Below are positions 1 to 8,927 of a stretch of 64,000 bases of DNA, in pieces. A program made the translations under genes and the position numbers. Each line of letters begins with the position of its first letter. The stretch's first letter is position 1. The notes under the pieces were generated by a model that saw only the letters and a program-made list of their open reading frames with translations, was not told the DNA's origin and did no database searches. The DNA is from Saprospiraceae bacterium (GTDB lineage: Bacteria > Bacteroidota > Bacteroidia > Chitinophagales > Saprospiraceae), in contig JADJLQ010000002.1 in NCBI GenBank assembly GCA_016709995.1, forward strand, positions 248,001 through 312,000, given 5' to 3'.

Positions 1-1134
1 CAAAAAGTATATGCATCCATTCCTGGTAAAATATTCATTTGGCAAGTAAATGAAGGAGATTTTGTAAAAAAGGGAGATACCATTTTGGTCCTTTCCGAAA
101 TCAAGGAGGAATACCTGGACCCTAACCTTATTAACCGTACTCAAAGTCAATTAGACAACAAAAAGACGGGAATTGAATTTTATCAAGGCAAGATCAACAC
201 AACACAAAAGCAAATTGAAAATCTAATGCAAGCCAAAAAGCTTAAAATAGAGCAGTTAAAGAACAAGCTTCAGCAACTCAAAAATAAGTTGGAAGGTGAA
301 ACAGCCGAACTACAAGCCAATGAAAATGAAACTAAACTACTTAAGGATCAATACGACCGCCAACTAAAAATGTTTGAACAAGGCTTGGTGTCTCAAACCC
401 AATTGCAACAAAGAAATATTCAATATCAAAATGCTTTTTCGAAAAAGGTGGTCACAGAAAACAAGCTTTCGCAAACCCAACAGGAAATAATAAATATTAG
501 AGTAGAACAAAATGGAATTGAACAGGAATATACCGAAAAAATCAATAAAGCCGAGGGAGATAACTATCAAAATAAAAGCCAAATAGCCAATACGCAAGCG
601 GAAGTGGCCAAACTCGAAAATCAAGTGAGCAATTACACCATTCGTAACCAAATGTATGTAGTGCTGGCGCCGCAAAATGGACAGATAGTACAAGCGAATA
701 AAGCTGGCTTGGGTGAAATACTGAAAGAGGGTGAACCAATATGCTCTATCGTGCCGGAACGGGTGAACTATGCAGTGGAGATGTATATAAGACCCATGGA
801 TTTGCCTTTGGTAAATATAGGACAAAAAGTACGATTTATGTTTGATGGATTTCCGGCAATCATTTTTAGTGGTTGGCCACAAAGCAGTTATGGAACATTT
901 TCTGGAAAAGTAGTGTCTTTTGAAAATACTATTGGTAAAAATGGCTTTTATCGGGTGCTCATTGCTGAAGACGAATCTATAAAAAAATGGCCCGAACAAT
1001 TGAGGATAGGTACTGGAGCCCAAAGTATACTACTCCTCAAAAATGTCCCAATATGGTATGAAATATGGAGAAATATAAATGGTTTTCCGCCAGATTTTTA
1101 CGAAAATAATTCTAAATCGGATAGAACAAAATGA
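1..1134 (+). CDS. HlyD-family secretion adaptor, 5' end outside window
   Basis: The frame is open from base 1, so the true N-terminus lies upstream. The first visible residues form half of a biotinyl-lipoyl domain (IPGKIFIWQVNEGDFVKKGD), followed by a long Gln/Lys-rich coiled-coil hairpin (about residues 35-210 of the visible part) and then the second lipoyl half and a beta-barrel region (LAPQNGQIVQANKAGLGEIL). This is the layout of periplasmic adaptors that bridge an inner-membrane ABC exporter to TolC. It overlaps the next gene by 4 bases (ATGA), so the two are translationally coupled. The inner-membrane pump is presumably just upstream of the window. The substrate is unknown; peptide/bacteriocin-type export is an inference from the family. 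Confidence 0.85.
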   Translation, partial: QKVYASIPGKIFIWQVNEGDFVKKGDTILVLSEIKEEYLDPNLINRTQSQLDNKKTGIEFYQGKINTTQKQIENLMQAKKLKIEQLKNKLQQLKNKLEGETAELQANENETKLLKDQYDRQLKMFEQGLVSQTQLQQRNIQYQNAFSKKVVTENKLSQTQQEIINIRVEQNGIEQEYTEKINKAEGDNYQNKSQIANTQAEVAKLENQVSNYTIRNQMYVVLAPQNGQIVQANKAGLGEILKEGEPICSIVPERVNYAVEMYIRPMDLPLVNIGQKVRFMFDGFPAIIFSGWPQSSYGTFSGKVVSFENTIGKNGFYRVLIAEDESIKKWPEQLRIGTGAQSILLLKNVPIWYEIWRNINGFPPDFYENNSKSDRTK

Positions 1135-2516
1135 AATTAGTCGTAGTATTTTTTATACTGTATAATATAGCAACTTCATTTGCACAAACCCTAAGTATAG
1201 AGCAATTTCTAAACATCATAAGACAAAATCATCCGGTGGTGAGCCTTTCTAAAATTGAAATTGAGAAAGCAAAAGCCAATATAAACATAGCTAAAGGCGC
1301 TTTTAATCCAATACTTGAAACTTATGTAGGTCGCAAAACTTTGGATCAAGAAACCTACTATCGGGATTTGAGCCCCAGCCTTAATATTCCTACCTGGTTT
1401 GGCTTAGATTTTCATGCAGGCATCGAACAACTAAGTGGTAGTCGTACAAGTCCTGTCGAAACTTTGGGACAATCAAGCTATTTAGGCTTTTCGGTTCCTT
1501 TAGCTAAAAATCTACTATTGGATAAACGCAGGGCTGCGCTACAACAATCAAAATTATTCCAAAATATGGCCATACTGGAGCAGGCTACAATAATAAACGA
1601 TATTCTTATGGATGCAGCAGCTCATTATTGGCAATGGTGTAATGCTTTTTTAGTGCTTAAGACTTTAGATGCTGCAGAACTAGTAGCCAACCGACGATTG
1701 GATTTTGTCAGACAGTCTTTTCTAAATGGTGAAAGGCCGGCTATTGATACACTGGAAGCTATCACACAATATCAAAATTTATTACTTCAAAGAACTGAAA
1801 GCCAAATGACTTTTATCAATGAAGGGTTGATGCTCAGTACATTTTTGTGGTTGCCAGATAACATACCTTATCAGCTATCAGAAACAATAGAACCCTCCAC
1901 TAACCAGGAAAGTGAATTGATTGTGAGTCAGTTTACATTAGATCTATCCGAGCTTTTGCAGTCGGCAGAAGACAACCATCCTGTATTGGCTATTTACCGT
2001 GAGAAATCCAACATATTGCTAATCGATAAAAAACTAAAATTTCAGAGTCTATTACCCAAGGCAGACTTTACCTATAACATCATAGACAAAGACTTTGTCC
2101 CAGTAAGCAGTGAAGGGCTTTTTTTCAGAAATAATTATCAATACGGTTTAAAATTTTCGATGCCTTTGTTATTTAGTACTGCAAAAGGAGAATATAGGCA
2201 AGCAAAACTTAAAATTTCTGAAAATCAAATTATGACGGAGCAGAAAAAAAATGAGCTTTTAAATAAAATTCGCTTGTACCACAATGAATATTTGAATTAT
2301 CAAAATCAAATAAAAACGCAGGAACAAATGTTGCAAAATTTCCAAAATCTATTAATTGCCGAAGAAACCTTATTGTTTAATGGGGAGAGCTCCTTGTTTT
2401 TGATCAATTCCAGAGAGAATAAAGTATTGGAAACGCAAAAAAAGCTGATCGAACTGAAAACCAAATATTTTAAGTCAATTTATTCTGTAAGATGGAGTGC
2501 TGGATTATTGCAATAA
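1131..2516 (+). CDS. TolC-family outer membrane channel protein
   Basis: 461 aa with a cleavable N-terminal signal (hydrophobic stretch ending ATSFAQ). The body shows the two alpha-helical repeats of the outer membrane efflux protein family, with long heptad-rich helices and repeated N-x-x-L/Q-x-x patterns; the length is normal for TolC homologues. The start ATG overlaps the stop of the upstream adaptor, giving a two-gene adaptor/channel operon. It would form the outer-membrane exit duct for the pump served by that adaptor. The family assignment is solid; the substrate cannot be read from sequence. Confidence 0.85.
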   Translation: MKLVVVFFILYNIATSFAQTLSIEQFLNIIRQNHPVVSLSKIEIEKAKANINIAKGAFNPILETYVGRKTLDQETYYRDLSPSLNIPTWFGLDFHAGIEQLSGSRTSPVETLGQSSYLGFSVPLAKNLLLDKRRAALQQSKLFQNMAILEQATIINDILMDAAAHYWQWCNAFLVLKTLDAAELVANRRLDFVRQSFLNGERPAIDTLEAITQYQNLLLQRTESQMTFINEGLMLSTFLWLPDNIPYQLSETIEPSTNQESELIVSQFTLDLSELLQSAEDNHPVLAIYREKSNILLIDKKLKFQSLLPKADFTYNIIDKDFVPVSSEGLFFRNNYQYGLKFSMPLLFSTAKGEYRQAKLKISENQIMTEQKKNELLNKIRLYHNEYLNYQNQIKTQEQMLQNFQNLLIAEETLLFNGESSLFLINSRENKVLETQKKLIELKTKYFKSIYSVRWSAGLLQ

Positions 2517-2530
2517 TAATAACATAAACT

Positions 2531-3217
2531 ATGGAAATATTGATACCATTATTCTCTCTGATTGCCTTAGAAGTTATTCTGGGCATTGACAATATTATTT
2601 TTATTTCCATTCTGGCAGATAAATTACCGGAAAACCGACGAGCCAAACTTCGATATTGGGGCATAGGCTTAGCGATGGTGATGCGTTTGATTTTATTGGC
2701 TTTTATATCCTGGATCCTTAAATTAGACAAAACCTTATTTAGCCTTTGGGGCACTGACTTTTCAGGCAAAGGATTGATTTTGATTATTGGTGGTTTGTTT
2801 TTACTATACAAGAGCACAGTGGAAATTTATCACAAATCTGAAAGGGCCAATGATAACAAGCTCCTTCAATCACAAAATAACAACTTTCAGAAGCTGCTTA
2901 TACAAATAATACTTTTAGACTTGGTGTTTTCCGTGGATTCTATACTGACGGCAGTAGGTATGGTGAAGGAGTTATGGGTCATGTATACAGCTGTAATTGT
3001 AGCAGTTATTATCATGTTTTTTGCTTCTGGACCGATTTCTGATTTTATACGCCACCACCCATCTTTTAAAATTTTGGCCTTATGTTTTTTGATGATGATT
3101 GGTGTAGTTCTTATAGCTGAAGGTTTCCATTTTAAAATACCCAAAGGATACATTTACTTCTCTATGGCTTTTGCGTTTTTGGTGGATGTAATTCAAATGA
3201 AGACAGTGAAAAAGTAA
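2531..3217 (+). CDS. TerC-family integral membrane protein
   Basis: 228 aa with about seven hydrophobic segments. The N-terminus (IALEVILGIDNIIFISILADKLP) and the repeat in the second half (LLDLVFSVDSILTAVGM) are the paired acidic membrane motifs of the TerC family (PF03741). TerC proteins are linked to tellurite resistance and, in better-studied cases, to manganese export or metal loading of secreted proteins. It follows the TolC gene after 14 bases and may be co-transcribed with it. The specific substrate is not determined here. Confidence 0.85.
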   Translation: MEILIPLFSLIALEVILGIDNIIFISILADKLPENRRAKLRYWGIGLAMVMRLILLAFISWILKLDKTLFSLWGTDFSGKGLILIIGGLFLLYKSTVEIYHKSERANDNKLLQSQNNNFQKLLIQIILLDLVFSVDSILTAVGMVKELWVMYTAVIVAVIIMFFASGPISDFIRHHPSFKILALCFLMMIGVVLIAEGFHFKIPKGYIYFSMAFAFLVDVIQMKTVKK

Positions 3218-3429
3218 TAAACAAATCCCGATTATAAATTTCTCTGGATGGTATAGACTTCATTCCAATACTGGTTCAAGGTCAATTATAAATCTGTTGA
3301 ACGGTCGTTCCAAAGTAAGGGATAACAATTCTCAGTCACTTCCTGGCAAAAACTGACAAACTTATAATATTGTCCAAGATTTCCCGCTTCTTTGTATACT
3401 GGCGTCTAAATCGCCAATAATATTGTAAC

Positions 3430-3717
3430 ATGATGAACTTGCAGGATTTTTTTTCTGGTGATCAGCCCCTACAATCTAAAAAGATCTTAAACCCTTCAGA
3501 GTCGGTCATAACCATGAACATCAAAACTGGGGGTTTATTAAAAGAACATATTACAGTTATACCGGCATTATTAATTTGTGTTACAGGCGAAATAGTTTTT
3601 GAAGATGAGCATGGTAAATCAGAAATACTCCTGCCGGCAGATATAATTAATATCGAACCACAGGTAAAACACCGGGTAGTCGCTAAGAAAGACAGCCTAC
3701 TTCTTTTAATCAAATAA
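3430..3717 (+). CDS. small cupin-like protein
   Basis: 95 aa without signal peptide. The pattern ITMNIKTGGLLKEHITVIPALLICVTGEIVFED...LPADIINIEPQVKHRVVAKKDSLLLLI follows the two beta-strand blocks of a minimal cupin barrel, with His at HITV and KHRV in the places where metal ligands usually sit. There is one ATG directly followed by a second; either could start. A short inverted repeat (TGGCG/CGCCA, 3400-3416) lies just upstream. It is followed after 11 bases by the haem lipoprotein gene, so the two may form an operon. Function unknown. Confidence 0.6.
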   Translation: MMNLQDFFSGDQPLQSKKILNPSESVITMNIKTGGLLKEHITVIPALLICVTGEIVFEDEHGKSEILLPADIINIEPQVKHRVVAKKDSLLLLIK

Positions 3718-3728
3718 TATCAACTTGT

Positions 3729-4316
3729 ATGAAACCTGGTAAATTTATCCTTGTGACGCTGGTGATCGCATGTTGGATCGGATGTAAATCCAAAGAGCAA
3801 GTCACCCAGGATCCTCTGGCCCAATATACAGTGATGGGGAACCGCATAGTCAAAAACACTTTTGACACACTTCGCCATTCATTACAGTCAGCTATCAGCC
3901 AGGCAGGATATGAAAATGCGGTCACCTACTGTAAGACGGCTGCATTGTCTTTGACCAATACATATGGATCGGACTCTATAAGGATCAGCAGGACATCACT
4001 GAAATATCGCAATCCTGCCAATAAGCCGGGTATCGCAGAAGCAGAAGTCCTGACTTCTTTCGAAGACCAGATCAGTCAAGGGATAAAAACGGACTCCTTA
4101 AAGCCCATTATTATCGCGGGGACTAATGGTACAGTGCATTTTTACAAGCCAATACTCCTTCAGCCACTGTGTATCGCTTGTCATGGGAGCAAGTCAGCAG
4201 ATATAGCACCTGCCGTATGGGATCAACTGCAGACAAACTACCCTTCAGATATGGCATATGATTATAAAGTGGGTGATTTAAGAGGTATGTGGCATATCAC
4301 CTTCGAAAAAAAATGA
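3729..4316 (+). CDS. Tll0287-like (DUF3365) haem-binding lipoprotein
   Basis: 195 aa beginning with a lipoprotein signal (ACWIGC lipobox, Cys20). The C-terminal part carries one c-type haem motif, CIACH, in the context PLCIACHGSKSADIAPAVWDQLQTNYPSDMAYDYKVGDLRGMW, which is typical of the DUF3365/Tll0287 domain (PF11845). Family members are periplasmic mono-haem sensors or redox proteins. No kinase or HAMP domain is attached here, so this is the stand-alone form. It would be membrane-anchored by its lipid and face the periplasm. Redox partner unknown. Confidence 0.8.
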   Translation: MKPGKFILVTLVIACWIGCKSKEQVTQDPLAQYTVMGNRIVKNTFDTLRHSLQSAISQAGYENAVTYCKTAALSLTNTYGSDSIRISRTSLKYRNPANKPGIAEAEVLTSFEDQISQGIKTDSLKPIIIAGTNGTVHFYKPILLQPLCIACHGSKSADIAPAVWDQLQTNYPSDMAYDYKVGDLRGMWHITFEKK

Positions 4317-4436
4317 TTAGATCCAAGGTAGTTTAATCACTAGTTTTTTTTATCTAAACTTCAAATTTGCTCCAATACCTGAGGCTATCAGTATCGACTG
4401 TAACAATAGTGGCTGAACATCACCCGGATACTCCTT

Positions 4437-4444
4437 TACCTTTG
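4437..4444 (+). promoter_or_regulatory. -7 box of the DUF2202 gene promoter
   Basis: TACCTTTG matches the Bacteroidota -7 consensus TAnnTTTG exactly and lies 25 bases before the DUF2202 start codon. No clear -33 TTTG is seen at the usual distance, so strength is uncertain. Confidence 0.5.
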
Positions 4445-4469
4445 TAATAAATCAAAGAATCAGACCACC

Positions 4470-5147
4470 ATGAAATACTTTTTTAATTCAGTTTATTTAA
4501 TCGTATTTATGATAGTCATTGGATTGACTACCAGTTACTGTACTAAAGACGATGTAGCCACGGATCAGGATTCAGGGTATATCAACCTCAGTAACCTTTA
4601 CTATCAGATCAATGATTCTCCAATGGAAGCTCTCAGTCAGGGTGAGATCAATAGTCTTGTCTATATGAGAGAAGAAGAAAAACTAGCCCAGGATGTCTAC
4701 CGCACTTTATACCAAAGATGGAAGTCAAATATTTTTATCAATATTTCATCGAGTGAGCAGACCCATATGGATGCAATCTTGCACTTGCTTCAAAGGTATA
4801 ATTTGCCAGATCCTGTAGCTTCTAATGAAGTGGGTGTTTTTACCAATACCATCTTGCAGGACTTATACAATCAACTGGTCATAAAAGGCAACAGTAGTCT
4901 GTCAAATGCATTCCAGGTAGGTGCGACTATCGAAGATCTGGATATCTTTGATTTGACCCAAGCGATGATCCTGGTAGACAATCAAGATATCAGCCTCGTA
5001 TATAGTATGCTTACCAAAGGTAGTCGCAATCACCTGAGGTCTTTTTATCGCAACATTCTGAACGTGGGAGGTAGTTATACTCCTATCTATATCACACAGG
5101 AAGAGTTTGAGACTGTCATCCAGGGTAATATGGAAACCGGCTTTTAA
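4470..5147 (+). CDS. DUF2202 ferritin-like lipoprotein
   Basis: 225 aa with a signal/lipobox-like N-terminus (IGLTTSYC). The rest matches the DUF2202 family: LSQGEINSLVYMREEEKLAQDVY, then SSEQTHMDAILHLLQRYNLPDP, then DLDIFDLTQAMILVDNQDISLVYSMLTKGSRNHLRSF. The spaced E/H residues (REEEK, SEQTHMD) on helices suggest a ferritin-like four-helix di-metal fold, known for the family but with no established reaction. It is exported and probably lipid-anchored. It is single-gene transcribed, with its own promoter box and a candidate terminator. Confidence 0.8.
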   Translation: MKYFFNSVYLIVFMIVIGLTTSYCTKDDVATDQDSGYINLSNLYYQINDSPMEALSQGEINSLVYMREEEKLAQDVYRTLYQRWKSNIFINISSSEQTHMDAILHLLQRYNLPDPVASNEVGVFTNTILQDLYNQLVIKGNSSLSNAFQVGATIEDLDIFDLTQAMILVDNQDISLVYSMLTKGSRNHLRSFYRNILNVGGSYTPIYITQEEFETVIQGNMETGF

Positions 5148-5152
5148 AACGA

Positions 5153-5197
5153 ACTTTGACCCGGGTAATAAGGAGGACAAAGTCATTTAAGTTTTTT
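5153..5197 (+). terminator. candidate rho-independent terminator after DUF2202 gene
   Basis: ACTTTGACC (5153-5161) pairs with GGACAAAGT (5175-5183) with one mismatch, followed at 5191-5197 by a T-rich stretch. The spacing between stem and T run is longer than ideal. Confidence 0.4.
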
Positions 5198-5211
5198 AGC
5201 AGATTATACAA

Positions 5212-5448
5212 TTATGATTTGTGCTTGTGACTTATGCTGGATGGCTCCGTGGGTGCATAATCACAACTACCTTCAAAACATTTACCCGAAGCACATCCAA
5301 AAGCAAATAAACCCATGGACGCAAAATACAGACCCAATGCTACTCCCAGCCACTGATGTATCAGGGCGGATTGTATCATCACAAATCCTCCCAATACCAG
5401 GTATATAACCCGATGAAAGGTCCAGCCTTTCAAGATTCTGTCCTTCAT
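5212..5448 (-). CDS. small two-helix membrane protein (DUF2892-like)
   Basis: 78 aa with two predicted membrane helices (RVIYLVLGGFVMIQSALI and WLGVALGLYFASMGLFAFGC) and a Cys-rich tail GCASGKCFEGSCDY. This resembles the small YgaP/DUF2892-type membrane proteins often linked to rhodanese domains. It starts 3 bases after the rhodanese gene, so the two are almost certainly co-transcribed. The three cysteines after helix 2 could bind sulfane sulfur or metal; that is inference. Confidence 0.65.
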   Translation of the reverse strand: MKDRILKGWTFHRVIYLVLGGFVMIQSALIHQWLGVALGLYFASMGLFAFGCASGKCFEGSCDYAPTEPSSISHKHKS

Positions 5449-5451
5449 AAG

Positions 5452-5730
5452 TTAGTTGGATTGAATATAGTCTACCTCTCTCCAGGATCCCCCATTATAA
5501 GCTTTGATGCCTTGGTGAGTCAGGATCTGGGCAGCCATACCGCTTCTATTACCCGAGGCGCAACATAACACCAGAGGTTGAGGAAGTTTTTTTAGTTCCT
5601 GCATTCTTTGATCAAGTTCCTGTAGTGGGATATTGACAGACTTTGGTACACTGCCACTCATATACTCTTCTCTGGTCCTTACATCTACTACTGTTCCATT
5701 TCTTTTTTTTAGAATCTCTTGTATCTGCAT
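5452..5730 (-). CDS. single-domain rhodanese
   Basis: 92 aa, one rhodanese module: VVDVRTREEYMSGSVPKSVNIPL then LVLCCASGNRSGMAAQIL. The active-site loop is C57-ASGNRS, so the catalytic cysteine is present. It is cytoplasmic, with no signal peptide. The reaction is sulfur transfer from a persulfide donor to an acceptor. It is the middle gene of a leftward trio with two small Cys-containing membrane proteins. Rhodanese-like genes are commonly seen near arsenosugar loci such as the one that follows, but a functional link is only suggested. Confidence 0.88.
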   Translation of the reverse strand: MQIQEILKKRNGTVVDVRTREEYMSGSVPKSVNIPLQELDQRMQELKKLPQPLVLCCASGNRSGMAAQILTHQGIKAYNGGSWREVDYIQSN

Positions 5731-5758
5731 GCTTTTTTAAATTAAATAGGTGTTATGA

Positions 5759-5953
5759 TTATTTTTCTTTTTTTTGAAATCCTGTTAAAAACAAAAACCC
5801 CATCAGTGACCCATACAGGGTACTGTTCAATGGGCTGGAGGTGATCGCGCAAGTGCCGCTCGTACATCCTACAAAATGAAAATATGAATAACCTGCTATC
5901 GCGCCAAGGATTACTCCGAGCACTGCAAGTCTATATCTGTTTATAAAAGTCAT
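5759..5953 (-). CDS. DUF6132-type small membrane protein
   Basis: 64 aa from the ATG at 5953; a GTG 21 bases upstream is possible but adds an unconserved tail. Two hydrophobic helices (LAVLGVILGAIAGYSYFHFV and LYGSLMGFLFLTGF) flank the conserved GCTSGTCAITSSPLNSTLYG block typical of the DUF6132 family. The two Cys residues recall the tail of the membrane protein two genes downstream. Probable first gene of the trio with the rhodanese. Function unknown. Confidence 0.7.
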   Translation of the reverse strand: MTFINRYRLAVLGVILGAIAGYSYFHFVGCTSGTCAITSSPLNSTLYGSLMGFLFLTGFQKKEK

Positions 5954-6178
5954 TTGGTTTATGTTTGAAGGCACAAAATTCGGGGGTATTTTTAAAACAG
6001 TCTGCCACTTTTGTTACAGTTGGACTTTGCGACTACGATTTTTAAAGAAGGCTTAATCTATCTCACAAAAGATGGTCATCCAAAATTCATCTGTTCTGGC
6101 GTAGTCCATGTTATTTTTTAATACTTGCGTTGTAGCAATCAAAATTGTATAGTTTCGCCATTCGGCAATTGATTTGAT

Positions 6179-6736
6179 ATGACTAAGGCTCAAGACCCCA
6201 CCAGTACCTATATGATCAAATCCTGGGTAGAGCAATATGCAGACACCCTGTATACCTGGGTTTATTATAAAACAAGGAATAAAGAACTATCAGAAGACCT
6301 CGTACAGGATACTTTTTTGGCAGCTTTACAATCTTATACTTCATTTGAAGGCAGGAGTAGCCCTCTGACCTGGCTAATGAGCATTCTAAAATTCAAGTTA
6401 ATAGACCATCATCGGCTTCAGATCAAAAGGCCTGAGTCAGAATACCTGGATGGGTCTTATTTTATCCCCGAGGGTGGTTGGAAGCAAACTGCTATGCCTT
6501 TGGATTGGCCGGAGAGCCAGCCCCAGGAAGTGCTCGAAAAGACTTTGTTGCATTGCCTCGAAAAATTACCCCCATCCTGGAGCGCAGTCATCAGGTTAAA
6601 ATACCTTATAGGAAAAAAAGCTGTATTGATCTGTCAGGAATTAAACATAAGTCCTACTAATTATTGGCAATTAATCCATCGTGCAAAAATGCAACTGAGG
6701 TCTTGTATCGAATCCAATTTGGAAAAAAATATTTAA
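6179..6736 (+). CDS. ECF-type RNA polymerase sigma factor
   Basis: 185 aa with region 2 (ADTLYTWVYYKTRNKELSEDLVQDTFLAAL) and region 4 (LEKLPPSWSAVIRLKYLIGKKAVLICQELNISPTNYWQLIHRAKMQLR). The FIPEGGWKQTAMPLDWPESQP linker and the C-terminal half resemble the TIGR02943 subgroup of ECF factors. A small Cys/His protein follows after 10 bases, as expected for a sigma/anti-sigma pair. A near-consensus promoter (TAGTTTCG at 6150-6157, TTG 17 bases upstream) precedes it. It presumably drives its own operon and perhaps the arsenosugar genes downstream. Confidence 0.88.
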   Translation: MTKAQDPTSTYMIKSWVEQYADTLYTWVYYKTRNKELSEDLVQDTFLAALQSYTSFEGRSSPLTWLMSILKFKLIDHHRLQIKRPESEYLDGSYFIPEGGWKQTAMPLDWPESQPQEVLEKTLLHCLEKLPPSWSAVIRLKYLIGKKAVLICQELNISPTNYWQLIHRAKMQLRSCIESNLEKNI

Positions 6737-6746
6737 CCCTTTCATT

Positions 6747-7004
6747 ATGAACATGAATTCTTTTATGATATCCTGCAAAGAAACTACACTCCTGGTGGAG
6801 AAAAAATCATTGTTTGGTTTGTCTTTTAAAGATCGACTTCAACTGAAGATGCATACCATGCTCTGTGAAGTATGTCGTCGATATCGGCTACAAAGCAATC
6901 GAATAGACTTATTACTTCATCAATTTTTAGATCCTGCTCTTCCCATGGATGCTCCATTGATAACAAACCCGGAGCTCAAAGAGACCATTATTAAAAATTT
7001 ATGA
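6747..7004 (+). CDS. small zinc-binding anti-sigma-like protein
   Basis: 85 aa, no membrane helix. The spacing of SCKE near the N-terminus and HTMLCEVC further on (Cys ... H-x3-C-x2-C) is that of the ZAS/zf-HC2 anti-sigma domain. It sits directly after an ECF sigma gene and overlaps the following DUF547 gene by 4 bases (ATGA). It most likely sequesters the sigma factor in the cytoplasm and could release it on thiol oxidation or metal/arsenite binding to the Cys cluster. That sensing role is inference. Confidence 0.7.
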   Translation: MNMNSFMISCKETTLLVEKKSLFGLSFKDRLQLKMHTMLCEVCRRYRLQSNRIDLLLHQFLDPALPMDAPLITNPELKETIIKNL

Positions 7005-7693
7005 ATCAGGCTATCCTGCTTTTAGGCGGGCAACTACTATTATTGGTAAAAAAAGAACAATCCACAGAGACAATCAGGGAGGTCTTGGCTAATAAAAACA
7101 TAAATGATCTGGAGGAAGTATTAAGTACAGATGATGCTCGAAAAACTTTTTGGATTAATATATACAATGCATATTTTCAAATTCTTTCCCATCAGCCATT
7201 AATAACGAAACCTGGCATTTTTACTGAAAAGCTGATTACACTGGCGGGACACCAGTTTAGTCTGGATGATATAGAGCATGGTATTTTGCGCAAAAAACGG
7301 TGGAAGTATGGATGGGGCTATCTACCCGCTCCTTATACTTCACTGATCCGAAGACTGGCAGTTCATCGTCGCGATTTTAGAATTCACTTTGCGCTCAACT
7401 GCGGCGCGCTGAGTTGCCCACCTATTGCGTTTTATAAACCGGAGAACATAGAAAAACAACTGGACCTGGCTACCTCTGCATTCTTAACCACAGAGACTAT
7501 AGTAAATGTCTCGAATAGATCTGTACAGGTCACGAGGCTGATGGATTGGTTCAGGGCTGATTTCGGCGGCCTATCGGGTATCCGTAAAATCCTGAGCCAG
7601 TATTTAAAGGAGGACTTTAGGCGATATAAAGTCAAATTTAGTGATTACAGATGGGAACAAAAATTATCCAACTTTAAAGGACAGAAGGCTTGA
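7001..7693 (+). CDS. DUF547 domain protein
   Basis: 230 aa. The DUF547 signature is clear: RKTFWINIYNAYFQIL, then HQFSLDDIEHGILR, then RIHFALNCGALSCPPIAFY, with Cys in NCGALSCP conserved. No signal peptide is evident. DUF547 proteins occur beside arsenosugar biosynthesis genes in several Bacteroidota, and here the gene is third in the sigma/anti-sigma operon just before arsS. The reaction is unknown. A transglutaminase-like fold has been suggested for the family, but I cannot confirm a catalytic triad. Confidence 0.8.
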   Translation: MNQAILLLGGQLLLLVKKEQSTETIREVLANKNINDLEEVLSTDDARKTFWINIYNAYFQILSHQPLITKPGIFTEKLITLAGHQFSLDDIEHGILRKKRWKYGWGYLPAPYTSLIRRLAVHRRDFRIHFALNCGALSCPPIAFYKPENIEKQLDLATSAFLTTETIVNVSNRSVQVTRLMDWFRADFGGLSGIRKILSQYLKEDFRRYKVKFSDYRWEQKLSNFKGQKA

Positions 7694-7849
7694 AAAGAAG
7701 ATATTGCTTTTGATTCAGAGAGGAAAGGAGTTATCCACTCAACTTTTTTCATTTTTTTAAGTTTGTTTTGTCAGGATGCATCCAAACATCCGACAGATAC
7801 CGTATATAACCAGTAGAAAGAAGAATTTTTGATCAAAAACAGTCTCTGG

Positions 7850-8914
7850 ATGAAAAACAAAATCAAATCTTTAAAAGCATCAGCAAATGAATTGGCTGAT
7901 CCCGTACATCAAATCGGGATTCTGGAAAGGCGGTCAGAGGATGATGCCCATATCCTCATACCATTTCAACAAAAATTAGAATCCACAGGACTGTATCCCC
8001 TGACCGCTACTGAGATCACTACCCTGCAGATCAATGTTGGTAAAATGTGTAACCAGGTGTGTCAGCACTGTCATGTAGATGCCGGACCTGATAGAAAAGA
8101 GATCATGACCAAAGCGACCATGCTTGAATGTCTGAGGGTATTGCGAGATCACCCTTCTATCCAAATCGTGGATCTCACCGGAGGTGCTCCGGAGATGAAT
8201 CCTGACTTCAGATGGTTTGTAGAGGAATTAAAAAAATTAAACCGACATCTATTGGTAAGGTGTAATCTGACTATCATCCGCGCCAACTCTAAATATTTTG
8301 ACCTGCCGGAATTTTATAAAAAACATAATATAGAAATCATCTCTTCGCTACCTTGTTATACCAAAGAAAATACAGACAAACAAAGAGGAGATGGCGTATT
8401 TGAAGACTCTATTACTGCGCTGCGAATGCTCAATGAGGTAGGCTATGGGGTAGAAGGTACAGGGCTAATATTAAACCTGGTGTATAACCCCGTAGGAGCA
8501 TCCCTGCCCCCCTCTCAACAAGGACTGGAGTTGGATTACAAACTTTTTTTAAAACGTGATTTTGACATCGTATTCAATCAGCTATATACGATCACCAATC
8601 TTCCTGTGAGCAGATTTTTGGACTACCTGTTAAAATCTGAAAAATATATCCAGTATATGGACAAACTGATACAGGCCTACAATCCACTGGCTGCTGCAAA
8701 GGTGATGTGCAGAAGCATGTTGTCCGTAGGTTGGGATGGGTACCTGTATGATTGTGATTTTAATCAAATGCTAGAGATGCAAGTAAATGTAGCCGGCAGA
8801 CATATAGCTGATTTTAATTTAAAAGCCCTTCGGAGTCGCGAGATCCTCATCGGGCAACATTGTTATGGTTGTACTGCAGGAGCAGGCAGCAGCTGTGGGG
8901 GAGCCGTAGCCTGA
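7850..8914 (+). CDS. arsS: ArsS, arsenosugar biosynthesis radical SAM protein
   Basis: About 354 aa from the ATG at 7850; an in-frame TTG at 7829 would add 7 residues. The radical-SAM cluster motif CNQVCQHC (CX3CX2C) sits in the signature NVGKMCNQVCQHCHVDAGPDRKEIM of ArsS, and the C-terminus has the DUF3641 Cys-rich tail HCYGCTAGAGSSCGGAV. The family transfers a 5'-deoxyadenosyl group to dimethylarsinous acid, the committed step towards arsenosugars. It lies just ahead of the aquaporin and arsM genes (13- and 11-base gaps), forming one operon. Confidence 0.92.
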   Translation: MKNKIKSLKASANELADPVHQIGILERRSEDDAHILIPFQQKLESTGLYPLTATEITTLQINVGKMCNQVCQHCHVDAGPDRKEIMTKATMLECLRVLRDHPSIQIVDLTGGAPEMNPDFRWFVEELKKLNRHLLVRCNLTIIRANSKYFDLPEFYKKHNIEIISSLPCYTKENTDKQRGDGVFEDSITALRMLNEVGYGVEGTGLILNLVYNPVGASLPPSQQGLELDYKLFLKRDFDIVFNQLYTITNLPVSRFLDYLLKSEKYIQYMDKLIQAYNPLAAAKVMCRSMLSVGWDGYLYDCDFNQMLEMQVNVAGRHIADFNLKALRSREILIGQHCYGCTAGAGSSCGGAVA

Positions 8915-8927
8915 CATTTAAGATCAC

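Noticed and set aside
364..1023. Long antisense frame opposite the HlyD-like gene (219 codons)
   Set aside because: Composition is typical of a mirror of coiled-coil coding sequence; no domain, and the plus-strand frame is a clear adaptor.
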